Positions 25,250-35,899 of a DNA stretch of 64,000 nt are shown here, piece by piece (the stretch's first letter is position 1; each line of letters opens with the position of its first letter). The position numbers and the translations under genes were made by a program. The stretch comes from Punica granatum (lineage: Eukaryota > Streptophyta > Magnoliopsida > Myrtales > Lythraceae), in the NCBI RefSeq assembly GCF_007655135.1, contig NC_045130.1:26470605-26534604 (forward strand), written 5' to 3'. The notes under the pieces are model-generated. The model was not told the DNA's origin, ran no database searches, and saw only the letters and a list, made by a program, of their open reading frames with translations.

Positions 25250-26925
25250 AGATTGTCCAAGTGGAAATAAAGATTTCGGGGAATTTAATATGGAGAGAGA
25301 TCTTGAGACAGCTCTATTAGCGGGTGGGATGAAACTTATTGGGATTTTTGAGTTTCGAAAAGCTGTCAGTGAATATAATATGTGAATTTTTTGAGACATT
25401 ATCTTTAAACAGAATAACACATCAAAGGTTCAGGTAATGTGTGCAAGGGTCAATGAGTCTGGAAGAGGTTGGAGAGTTTCTCCATTCAAAATTAATGGGG
25501 AGAGCACATTCCAAATTACGGCATTAGTGTCTAGGCATTTTTTTGCTACATCAAATATGAATAAGCCAACGAGTTTAGATTGGCTAATGACACAATACTA
25601 TGATAAAAATAAGAGACTAGCCTGACTTGAATGTTGATGCCATGAAGAATGAAGTTCTACGAGATTTCAATGTTGATGTCTCCAGCAAATTGAGAAAAGC
25701 AAAGCTCAAAGCTACTGATTTGGTTGATGGCAGCTCTGCGAAACAGTTCAAGAGACTTTGGAACTACATCAATATTTTGTTGGTAACTAACAGAGGAAGC
25801 ACGGTAAAACTGAAGCCCTCTTTGACGGCCGAAAATTTATGGGGGACAACTTTTTACCGCATTCACAAGAGATGCCAATGGCGACATGTACTTGGTTGCT
25901 CTATCTTATGTTGGAGGATACTAGTCCAATTGAGGATTTCCATTTTACATTTATATCACAGACAAAAGGTAAAATCATAAACTTCACTGGTTTGAAGTCT
26001 TTTGCCTCTTTGTTCGAAAAATTTATCATTTGGGATTACTTGCTTATTGCATAAATTCTTGACTCTCAGTAGAAATCGTTGCTTATATTTAAGTTCTTTT
26101 AATAAGAAAAATTTCACTTAAAGATAAATATTACAAGTACATGTTTTCTCTACAAGGATTGGAGCCCACCTTGGAGGAAGTTGCACCTCAATTGAACACA
26201 GAAGTTGTGCTAGGTATATTTAAAGCAATTTTTTGAATAAAGGACACGAAGGTAAGGCGCCGAAGGATCATCTATGTGATTTGATTTGTGAATAATATAA
26301 GTGAGTCTTTCAATCACTTCATGTTGAATTGGAGAAATAAGCCTATTATAACTTTGATGGAGACGTTCAAAGGAAGTTGATGAAATTGTTTCACTGGAGA
26401 AGAGAGAATGCCAAAAGGTTTTTGGGGAATATATGTCCAAAAATAATAAAAAAATCTAGAAGAAGTGAAAAAACATGGTTTCTCCCTGCATTCCACTTTA
26501 TGTAGGCGACGACTTCACGAAGTTGATTGTTTTAGGAGTTGATACACATTGAATCTTCATGGGATAACTTATAGTTGTGGTAAGTGGGAATTGACGGGCG
26601 TACCATGCGCTCATGTGATATCGGTGATATGCTTTCACCGTCGAAACCTCGAAGACTACGTTGATTCTTGCTATATTTTTTAGGCTTTCATGAAAGCGTA
26701 TGAGCCAATCATATATCTTGTCCTTAGTGAAGAGCAATGGGAAATAGTTGGACATTCACCTATAGCTTGAAAAGGCACCGGGGAAGCCTAATTAAGAAAT
26801 AAAGGAAGAGAGGAGTTGACGAGCCAACTCCTAGTAAACTCAAAAATACTAGTGTTGTTACGAAATGTTCTGAGTGCAAACAAACGGGTCATAATGTCAA
26901 AATTTGTGGTTATTTTATAAAAGTA
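25250..26925 (+). pseudogene. Decayed MuDR-type (MULE) transposase
   Basis: Pieces of a plant MULE transposase appear in order on the plus strand in several frames. Around 25350 is the N-terminal FEFRKAVSEYN piece; at 25437-25625 CARVNESGRGWRV and TSLDWLMTQYYDKN; at 25640-25800 LRDFNVDVSSKLRKAKLKA and KQFKRLWNYINILL. At 26290-26370 comes NNISESFNHFMLNWRNKP, then a SWIM zinc finger at about 26565-26640 (CGKWELTGVPCAHVIS), and AFMKAYEPIIYLV. A zinc knuckle (CSECKQTGHNVKIC) lies near 26869-26913. Stops separate the pieces, and most of the central DDE catalytic region between about 25980 and 26220 is missing. The element is immobile. It is not obviously the source of the nearby 16.5-kb element. 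Confidence 0.85.
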
Positions 26926-26929
26926 ATAT

Positions 26930-29420
26930 ATAAAATTTTAATTATTAGCTCCAATATCAATTTATCATATTGCTGCCAAGGTTAATGAAATGATGTTTTC
27001 CATATGTGATTTATTTGAAAATATTTGATTTTGATTTCTGTTCGTTTGTTTATCAATTTATTTTACTCTAGATACTAATCTAATATTAAATAATTTTATA
27101 CTTCCATTCAATCTCTACGCCAATGATCATTTACCACATCGACTAACAGTCTCTCCCAATCTAATGTACAAGTAGAATAATTGCTCTAATGAATACGAAG
27201 TCTTAAACTAATAGATTATTGAAATTAATAACAGTTAGTTTGAATTTAGGATTCTCAATCACAATTAGCTGTTCGAGGATCCAACATAAGTTATATGGCA
27301 GCAACCGAGAGTTAGGATGATGGTCCAAACCTAGTTTTTTTTTTCTTTTCTTTTTGCTTCAAACAAACCTTGTTTTTCATCACTCTTAGTATTTGATGGA
27401 TCTATTTTCCCCAATATGATACTTTTATACTTGCAGTGATATCTTTTGACAATTTAGGAGTAATAATTTTTTTTTTGCTGAATATAGGCGTAAGAATTAC
27501 TTTTGAAGATGTCAAGATATGACTCTATTACACAAGGTAGCTTCTGCTTATGTTGGCTTTCCTTTTCTGGATAGATATAGGCTCGAAGCCCGGAAGAAGG
27601 TTGCTCTTTTTTGTTTTTTTTGTTCATTATAGGACTAATTTGCCTTAATTAAAAATCTTTTTATTAGATATGTTGAACTTCCTATATATATATGATATTT
27701 GCTTGGAGAAGAGATTGAAAGTAAAGAAGCAACATTTTGCTTTTCTAAGTGGCGGGAATTTGGATCTTTTACTATAGCAATGTGTTAGTAAATTATCTAG
27801 TTTTTTTATGAAGTTAATGGCTGGGGAGGAGAATTTTCTTTCATTCAAAGCTGGGGATTGAGGCTCTGTCTTTAAAAGTATGGGGAGTGCTATTAAGCAA
27901 GATGGTAAAGTTCAGGAAGTAGCATTATTATTTACCCTTACTTTTTTTTCATATGGTAATTGGGGTAAATTGCTCATACAAAACTTTTCATATTTGAAAC
28001 ATTTTGGTAAAAATTAAAAATCATAATAATCGAGTGCATAATATTTTAAAGTTGTAACAATATTATACAAATCGATAATTTTGGTCCAATGACGTCAATA
28101 GTTGCTAATGTGGCTCCTTTGAAAAAGAGAGGTGCCTCTATCTTTATTTTTATAATAGATCATTTCTACATTATAGAATTAGGAATTTTTGCAAACAACA
28201 TATAAAAATAAAACTTTTTGAAATCATGTGTTTTCCTATAATATATATCCTTGATCCTTTCGCATGTTTTACTATCTTTGATGATTTTCATGCAATCAAT
28301 GATGCCACTGCCACATGTCAGACAAAGATGTGTAAAACTACCAAACCAACATTTCATGAAAAAACTAACAGAGGCCGACAACTACAATAGATTTTTAACG
28401 AAAATGAAACCATTTAATTTTATTAAAAATTCTTAAAACACTCAAAGTTTGAAATGATTTTTGAAACCACTTATTTTTCTCTGACAATCTCTTTGGCTGG
28501 GGGTTAGAATTGCTATTACGATTCGATTCACATTTTCTATATTTGGAATTTTTTCGTGCCAGGAGTCACAATTTGAATTACTCTTAATACCCCGTCAGGC
28601 TAGATTTGAGATTATCCCCTTCAAGCCCTCTTCTTCAATTATGAGAGGGGGTAATTATTGATTAAATTTCCTTCTCCATATCTCAATTTTTCATTTGTCA
28701 TATGTTGACATCACCGACCGTCCAGTCCGTCCGTTAACCTCCACCTTAGAATCTCTGCGTGACCTATTCCAGCTAGCCTTCAACATGAAGAGCCAGTATC
28801 TAGGCTAGGATTCGCCATCTCTCATGTTGCTAGTGAGATGGAGCCATTGAAACTCGCTAGGGGAACCCTAATCACGAGCCATGTCAAGGGCGAGGCTTGC
28901 CCTGAGCCCATAACACTCCCTGTGGGCTCACGACTTCACGACAAGGTGATCATGAGATCTCTAAGAGCCCTCAGGGATCCGCCGACCTCCTCAGAGAGCT
29001 TACTCAATCATTTTCATTTTTGTTTTTGAAAAATTAATATTTTATATTGTTTTAATGTTTAAAGGTATTTACGTATTCCTGCCTTCGATTCAATGTTTAT
29101 TCCAAATAAAGCAATTCAATTGTAATCTCAACTCTAATCTCGCGGAGTCTAGTAATTCTCTCTCAATTCTAAACCCACTCTACTCAGATTCTTCGAATCG
29201 AAGGTGCTGTGATATTTATTTCCCCTATTTTCAAAGTTCGGGGAGTGCATTAAAGTCAATCCAATTCCAAGTTTAGGGTCTTCACTGTATTTTCTGGAAA
29301 ACCAAGGTGGAGCTGATAGTAATAACTAGCAAACTTTGGGGGCCAATTTCAAATTAACCCTTCAACAGTTAGGAAGGGCGCTCGCTGAGAGGAGACTACA
29401 GAGGGGAAACCTTAGAGTGG
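26930..29420. other. Intergenic DNA, no gene seen
   Basis: Mostly AT-rich. A GC-richer patch at 28700-29000 (with a 63-codon frame) has no recognised family and looks like the GC-rich cores of repeats elsewhere in the window. Confidence 0.5.
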
Positions 29421-29445
29421 GAAAAAAGAAGGATCAGCAGAGGCC

Positions 29446-31361
29446 ATGGGATCGTCGCAGCTCCTCAACCTCACAGTACCCCACCCTAACTCGCCCCTGA
29501 CTCGCCCCGTTTCGGCTCAGCCCTCCACCGCCCGGGCTCGACCTCTACTTCGCGACTGGGCTTCCTTGCAGAAGGGACTCAAGTGCAAGGGCAGATTTTC
29601 TTGCCTCTTCTCGGACAATCGTCGAGAGGTGAGTTAGCACTATTCTGACAACCTCTTCCCCGCGTCTGTATTTTCGGAGCTCGCGAGAAAATCTTGATGG
29701 TATCATTCAGCTCCGTACGCTGCTGAAGATGTTTAGCTTTGTGGACATTTTGACTTGGTTATCTTGTGATTAATGGGGTTAGAGTACAGATTCTAGGAAA
29801 GTTGGGGGGGGCTTGTCTTTTGGAACTTCATCAATTGCAGGTCTGCTGCTCTTTCATTTGGGTGCGTTAATGTATTAGAAAGTTTGCCTGGACGGTTGGG
29901 CCATGTCTCCATTAGAACTTCCCTGCCGTTGTAATATTTCATTCGAAAACTTTTTAGGGGAAGAGGCTTGGATTTTAATTAAAATGAAAACTTGTTGCGG
30001 GGTTTGGTACTTCTTGAAGGAAATTCAGCTTATCAGTACAGTCAGCAGAGAGGGCAGTCCCATCCGTCATGTTTTGAGTGAGCAATTTACCGAGCGAGCC
30101 AGGTTTCGATCGATGTTTATCTTTTGTTTTTGGTGTTCGATCTCATTGAAGGTGCTGCCATGTGTAATGATAATCATAGGAACAAGCGAGGAAAGCGTTA
30201 GAAGGTGCATTAGGAGGGAAGAAAAGCGAGTTTGAGAAATGGAACAAAGAAATCAAGAGGAGAGAAGAGGCAGGAGGAGGAGACGGTGGTGGAGGAGGTT
30301 GGTTTGGATGGGGTGGACGGTTCGGTTGGTCCAACGGTGACGATTTCTGGCAAGAAGCACAGCAAATGGGTCTCACTATTTTAGGTATCATTTGTATGGT
30401 AAGCTTTCATTGAGCCTTTGTTTCTCAATAGTTTTCTTTTGCTTTTTCATGTCAATAAAGGGCTCCTTATGAAGTTATTAGACCATGGTGGCACAAGCCC
30501 CGGGACTTAGGTAATATTCTTGATGACACCGGGACGAGTTATTAGAGTGTGTTAGATGGGGTGAAGTGAAGTCATTGAGTCTAAGACTGCAATGTGCTCC
30601 ATTCACACTTGAACAGCCCTGGCTAGTTGAAGCGATGACTGCTTTAAAGTGTGATTAAGTCATCTAGTTCATCAGGCAATAATAGCTTTGTCGGCAATAA
30701 TATTGCTTAACTGAAGATTTGTTAGGTGGTTGTATTACTATTATGAATAATCTAGTAGATGTTCTTGTATGAATTCTGTTCGCGGGCATCTTTGTTTCCA
30801 TGTAGTAACTCGAACACAATCAATTTCAGCAGGATGGCCCCTTAAGAAGTCATGTTTGAGCCATACTCATATCTTAAAAGAGTTTTCACTTTTCAGAGTC
30901 CAGGAGTGCTTAAAGCACTATTTCACGGGTGCAGCTGGCTAATTATAAGAATGCAAAATAATGTGAGAAATTTTGAGTATGTTGATATACAAGTTATGAT
31001 CAGTTTAATGCTACTTTGACCAGTCCGATATAAACCTCAATTTAAACTTGCACGAGTATATTGACTAGATCAAAATGTACTGATATATGCTAATTTATGA
31101 CTTGTATCTTCTCTCTAATGGTGTGATCATCATCTGCAGTACCTCATCATTGCCAAAGGGGAAGTACTGCTCGCTGTCATCTTCAACCCACTGCTATTTG
31201 TTCTTCGAGGAGCAAGAAACAGTTTAACTTTCGCAACTTCCCAAATCCTGAGAAGGATATCGCCAAACACTTATGCTCAATTGGTCACTCCACCTCAGAA
31301 GGAAACTTACACCCGTGTCTCTGCTAAAGAGGAAGTATTAAGAAAATGGGGTAACAATTGA
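29446..31361 (+). CDS. Predicted plastid-targeted membrane protein, family not recognised
   Basis: Three exons (29446-29628, 30180-30398, 31140-31361) total 624 bp, 207 residues, all in phase 0 with GT-AG junctions. Residues 1-61 are Ser/Thr/Arg/Pro-rich and acid-poor, like a chloroplast transit peptide. Residues 62-92 are a charged helix (KKSEFEKWNKEIKRREE). Then comes a Gly/Trp-rich stretch (GGGGGWFGWGGRFGW). One or two hydrophobic segments span about residues 124-154 (MGLTILGIICMYLIIAKGEV and VIFNPLLFVL), followed by a basic C-terminal tail ending VLRKWGNN. The in-phase reading across all junctions and the exon-only GC rise make the gene convincing. No catalytic motif is visible, so it may be a structural or assembly factor of a plastid membrane; location is inferred from the leader only. 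Confidence 0.8.
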
Positions 31362-32860
31362 CTTTTCTGTTGAGGTTTCAATTTCTCATCTCATCCTTCA
31401 TCTGTTGCTTTTTTTGCCAAATCTTTTTCCATACTGTCTTTTGACATGCGGAAATTGTGATGGGTTATCTTTTGGAAGAGTAGAGTTAGATGAGCTCGTT
31501 TGCTTCTGTTGAAGAAAAGAAGTGAAATGGCTATATTAGGATGAGATAGTATCAAAGCACAGGCTTTTGGATCTATGACCTGGTATCTGAAATGCCCTTT
31601 CTATAAGCTCACAGTGCAGAATTTCGATATTTAATGGATAGGAAATTTGGATGAGATCAGAAATTGCTCAAGAATACCCTTGTTGTACCAAGTTGCTGAT
31701 GAGAATATTTGTTACTTGCAATTTGCTGGAGCTTCATTAGAACAGCTTTCTTGTTTGATAGATCCAAATGATCGTGCATTGGTGTCACTTGTTTTGGATT
31801 ATCATGTGTGAGCAGCCATATTAAGAATCTTATACTAGACAGTGCCTTCTCCCTGCAATCTGGCTGAAGAAGACAATATAATGAAGTATAACAAGCGATG
31901 CTGTGGTCATTTTGATTTGGATCAATATGTTTTAGTTCTACATCAGACAACTGTGTCCTGGCATCTTGCAGTGTTAATATTAAAATTAAGTCTGTCTGTG
32001 CAAATATTGCCAAGCAAACGAGGTAAGGATTCACCAAAGAACCTGTATCCATTGTAGTTCGAATTCCTGTGAGATCCTTTCCCGGTGCCTGTCTTTGCAC
32101 TTTTTATAAAATAACTGGATAATGCTGTATAAGTCATGAAATTACTTGCTTCTTTTCACACCGAGTTCGAACTTGGATTGCTTTTAGCTACTGCTTATGC
32201 TCGTGATGGAATGTGCGCTTTGTAGTGAATTAGCTCGCCCCTCAAGAGAGGCGAGTGATGACCATCTACTGTGTGTGGATCAGATCCCTCGTGGTTCCTC
32301 GAAACTCAACGGTTGATGATCAATTTTAATTGGGTCGGGTTTAGAACTGAATAAATCTTAGAGCAGTGCTATTTTACGCGAATATTCTTCTGAAAGTAGC
32401 CTCCGAAAGGAATGCAAAAGACAGTTGTTAGTCATCATGATTACCTGACATTTAATGCATCATTTGCTTCCTTACTCTCCCCTTCTACCATCTGCTTTCT
32501 AGTTTTCCCTTGTTTCGGAAGGGAGCAAAAAGATTGCAGAAAAAAACAATAAATAAATAAAAACGTAGATAAAAAATGAAGAGAAGTTGGTTAATTTCTA
32601 AGATGAGAAATCTCTTTACTATATCATTCACTATCTAGTCTTGCAAGATCTTACATTTAGCAAATCAAGTTTTCTTTTCTATATTCATTATCTACTCTTG
32701 GCAAAATCTTACGTTTAGCAAATCAAGTTTTCTTTTCTTCTGCCCTATGGAAATCATTTTTGCGTAAAATACCAATGCAATTGCATTAAAATTCCAAATG
32801 ACTGATTTAAAGGAATAGTTGATTCATTTACTTATTGTTTCCTTAACTATCTTTTTTGGC
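31362..32860. other. 3' flank of the plastid-protein gene and intergenic DNA
   Basis: The first few hundred bases are probably 3' untranslated region. A 147-codon minus-strand frame (31657-32100) is present but resembles no known family and has no splice or start support. Confidence 0.5.
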
Positions 32861-32866
32861 GTGAAT

Positions 32867-33000
32867 CTTGATATTCGAAAACTTAATTGGGTTCTGATTA
32901 ATTCAGTCGAGCCGAGTCGATCCACTAAGGGGTAAAATTCTCCCCGCATAGATTTTAAGTGGAACAAGAGTCGAACCGTTTAAACCAATTTAGGTTGGAT
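32867..33000 (-). repeat. SINE-like tRNA-derived repeat (family 1), partial
   Basis: It carries ttgatattcgaaaacttaat, gagtcgatccactaaggg, and the end gtcgaaccgtttaaaccaat. The B-box portion is deleted, so this copy is shortened. Confidence 0.6.
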
Positions 33001-33282
33001 GTTTCCTTAACTATTTACCTATTAAGTTTTCTAGATAATGTCAATATAAAGCATACATATATGCGAGCATATCTTTTCGATAAAAAAGGGGTACTTATAG
33101 TTTTGGTACTTTAAAGGAAAAAAAATACAATGTTATTTAGGTTGCTATTTTGCTATCATGTTGTGACTCATAAGGCATATCATTTATTACATAAAAGAAG
33201 CATATCATATCATATATTATTTGAATGAAACAACTCGTGTTTTACGGAATATAAGCTAAATCAATAAAAAAAAATTGGCATG

Positions 33283-33450
33283 TACCTCTGTATTCGGAAG
33301 CCTAACGGGTCCCAATTAATTTAGTTCGAGTAGAGTCGGTCCACTATGAAGTGAATCACTCTCAATTGTGAATTATTTTCATTTATAAAACTTGAACTTG
33401 ATACATTATTAAAGGAAAATAAACACCATACCGCAACCAATCCATGTTGG
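33283..33450 (-). repeat. SINE-like tRNA-derived repeat (family 1)
   Basis: It holds the tattcggaagcctaacgggt start, a gagtcggtccactatgaa block, a degenerate B-box region (acttgaacttgatac) and the ccaatccatgttgg end. Confidence 0.6.
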
Positions 33451-34401
33451 TCAAATTATTTTCTTTGATTGCCTGACGGATAACTATGAAATAATATTTT
33501 TCCGGTAAATTATGAAATAATATTCTTGGTATGGAAGAAAATCTTCAGAGAAGTAGTCAAACATTCCCTTTTAATAAATATATGAGAGTGTTATTTTTTC
33601 TTTTTCACAATAAGGTCACGTTGGAAACAGAGGATAAGGGAAATTGAAAATTGGGAACACTAGAAAGCTGGAAACAAGGGATAAAACATGAAAATAAGAG
33701 ACGTTGCATTAGTCCAGCAAAGCTTTGCTTTTATAATGCATTAATATGTCTGACCCCAGTCGGAGGATAGTTCGGCAGATCTAATCGGAGGAAATAGCAT
33801 TTTCCTAAATCTTAAGTGGCGTCCGTTCGTTATGAAAGTACGGAGAAAGCTAACAGTAATATGCACAAAGCCTGATCATGATCATGTGGGCAGTGATTTT
33901 CAAAGCTAATCCACCCTTCCCCCAATAAATGAAGCTGTTTAACTTCAAAAGTTCAAATCTTCTTTGGTAGCTCTCCTGCAGCTGACAAAATCTTCGTTGG
34001 GATTCGTGATCCATCGGGCTCTTAACTCGTACCTCCCGTTAACAGATTAACGTAACCAGAGAACAAAATGTGTTACATAAAAGATCCCATAAAAGCTCCC
34101 TATTTTTCCTCGATATTTCTCTTTACCCGATAAGTGAAGAGGTAAATCGGGTACGTCTAACCTTATTTAATTGGAATGTGATTTATCCAAATGGGGCATG
34201 CGGAGTATTACATCCGGGGGAGGATGTTAGGACCATCTGTCACGGGCTAAAAATAAATGAGATCACATCTTGTTTGTCCCATATGGACCACGTCAAATGT
34301 CATGAAAATCACTGTTTCAGTTTTTGTGCGTGCATTAGGTACATGCACGAATATCCTAATGACATAAGCTTTTGAAATTAAATATATGCAATGATGAGTT
34401 T

Positions 34402-34562
34402 TTTTTGTGTGTGAACCCTAATATTCGGAAGCCGACATACTAAGGAATAAAACTCTCACAACGTGAATTTTTTGTATCCAGAATGACTCGAAATCAAAAT
34501 TTTACTTAAACGAAATAAGCGTTGAACTGTTTGAATTTGGATCATTGATTTGATTTGTAATG
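34402..34562 (-). repeat. SINE-like tRNA-derived repeat (family 1)
   Basis: It has the start gtgtgaaccctaatattcgg, then aaggaataaaactctcac, a degenerate B-box area (gactcgaaatcaaaat) and the end gttgaactgtttgaat. Confidence 0.55.
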
Positions 34563-34649
34563 ATGAACTTTCTAAAACTAAAATTCATTGTTTAGTCATG
34601 GGGAAGCGGACATCGTGACTAGCAAATTGAGCTAATAAAAAATAATTTG

Positions 34650-34835
34650 CAACACCAATTTGGGTTGATTTAAGCTGTTCGATACTTATTCCGCTTAAAT
34701 AAAGTTTCGAGTTCAAATCCTTATGAATGTAGAAAATTCATACTGGGAGAGTTTTACCATTTGATGAGCCGACTCAGTTCGTCTAGATTAATCGAGATCT
34801 AATTTGGACCTTCGAATATCAATGTTCACATGAAA
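34650..34835 (+). repeat. SINE-like tRNA-derived repeat (family 1), opposite orientation
   Basis: Here the tRNA-like head reads on the plus strand: ttgggttgatttaagctgtt, then cgagttcaaatccttatg (B box), then gagagttttaccatttgatg and a tail ending cgaatatcaatgttcac. It is the best copy for seeing the head-to-tail order of the family. Confidence 0.65.
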
Positions 34836-35345
34836 AAATAAATAAATTGGGGCGCTCCCACCACATTAGTCAAATTAAGATGAACTTAATTATTGCAACA
34901 AGCAACCATTCAAGTGGTGGATCCTATTTTCTCACTTTTATTGTTGGTAATTGGAAAAGTCATTCAATGAGAGAACATGATCATCGTTTTTTTAAAAAAA
35001 AAATTTTGTCCATAAGCCTTTTCTTTATTAACTTTAACTCAATAAGAGATGCCAGACTAGGCCACATTTCTTCAAAGCCTCAAAGGCACACAGGCCAAAA
35101 AACAAGACTCAGGTCTTAATACCAACTCAACTTTTAACACACAGATCATCATTTTACATGATGAATTTCGGAAATTATCCACTCATTTTCTATGAATGAC
35201 TAATGAGTTCAAAACTCTATCAGTACCTCAATTTCAACGGCTTCAAATGTATGATTCCCCGTTTCCTATCATCAATTGTCAACCGTCGAGATCTCTCACC
35301 AAGCATCTCAGATATTCAATGCGAAATATGTTCTCAATTCTAAAG

Positions 35346-35527
35346 TGTTGGGACAGTTTCTCTCCGATGGTGAGGGTACGTGTTAGAGATAGTCCCACAT
35401 AAAAAAGTTGAGAGAAAATTCATAAGTTTATAAGTTTATAAGAGATAATAATTTAGCAACTCATAGGCTTAAGCTTTTGAGTTGCAGATAGGCCCGAGTC
35501 CGAAATAAGCCGTGAATTTTTCCAACA
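35346..35527 (+). repeat. TRIM 5' LTR
   Basis: The 182-bp left repeat begins TG and ends CA. It differs from the 3' copy by scattered substitutions and by a short duplicated ataagttt word. Confidence 0.85.
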
Positions 35528-35529
35528 AG

Positions 35530-35543
35530 TGGTATCAGAACCC
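35530..35543 (+). other. TRIM primer-binding site
   Basis: tggtatcagaaccc lies two bases after the 5' LTR and resembles the complement of the 3' end of initiator methionine tRNA used by many plant LTR elements. Confidence 0.75.
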
Positions 35544-35708
35544 AAGGTAACGATCTAGAGAAAGTGCACATGCTATACGTGGAAACCCACACTACACCAA
35601 GGCCCGAGTGTGGAACTCGTGGCTAGAGAAGGTCCTAACAATTGGTATCTGAGTTCGGAAGTGGAAGCCCGGCTCGAAGTCCTCCACATAATCGAGAATG
35701 GGGAGAAT

Positions 35709-35892
35709 TGTTGGGATGGTTTCTCTCCTTTATGGAGAATGGTGAGAGTAGGTGTTGGAGATAGTTCAACATGAAAAAGTTGAGAGGAAATCCATAGATT
35801 TATAAGAGACAATGGTCTAGCAACTCATAGGCTTAAGCTTTTGATTTGCGGATTGATTCAAGTCCGAAGTAAACCTGTGGATTTTTCCAACA
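35709..35892 (+). repeat. TRIM 3' LTR
   Basis: The 184-bp right repeat follows a purine-rich tract and is followed directly by the taaag target-site duplication. Confidence 0.85.
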
Positions 35893-35899
35893 TAAAGAT

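Larger units (their letters stand above)
35346..35892 (+). mobile_element. TRIM (terminal-repeat retrotransposon in miniature), 547 bp, intact ends
   Basis: Two direct repeats (35346-35527 and 35709-35892), both opening tgttggga and closing ttttccaaca, flank a 181-bp interior. The interior starts with a primer-binding site like the initiator-Met tRNA type (tggtatcagaaccc) and ends with a purine-rich tract (gagaatggggagaa). Both flanks are taaag (35341-35345 and 35893-35897), a perfect 5-bp target-site duplication. There is no coding capacity; movement would need proteins from an autonomous LTR element. Confidence 0.9.

Noticed and set aside
31657..32100. A 147-codon minus-strand frame
   Set aside because: No recognisable domain, no splice or promoter support, and it lies in the 3' flank of a plus-strand gene.
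34070..34375. A 101-codon plus-strand frame
   Set aside because: No domain or homology recognised; it is flanked by SINE-like repeats and has AT-rich codon use.
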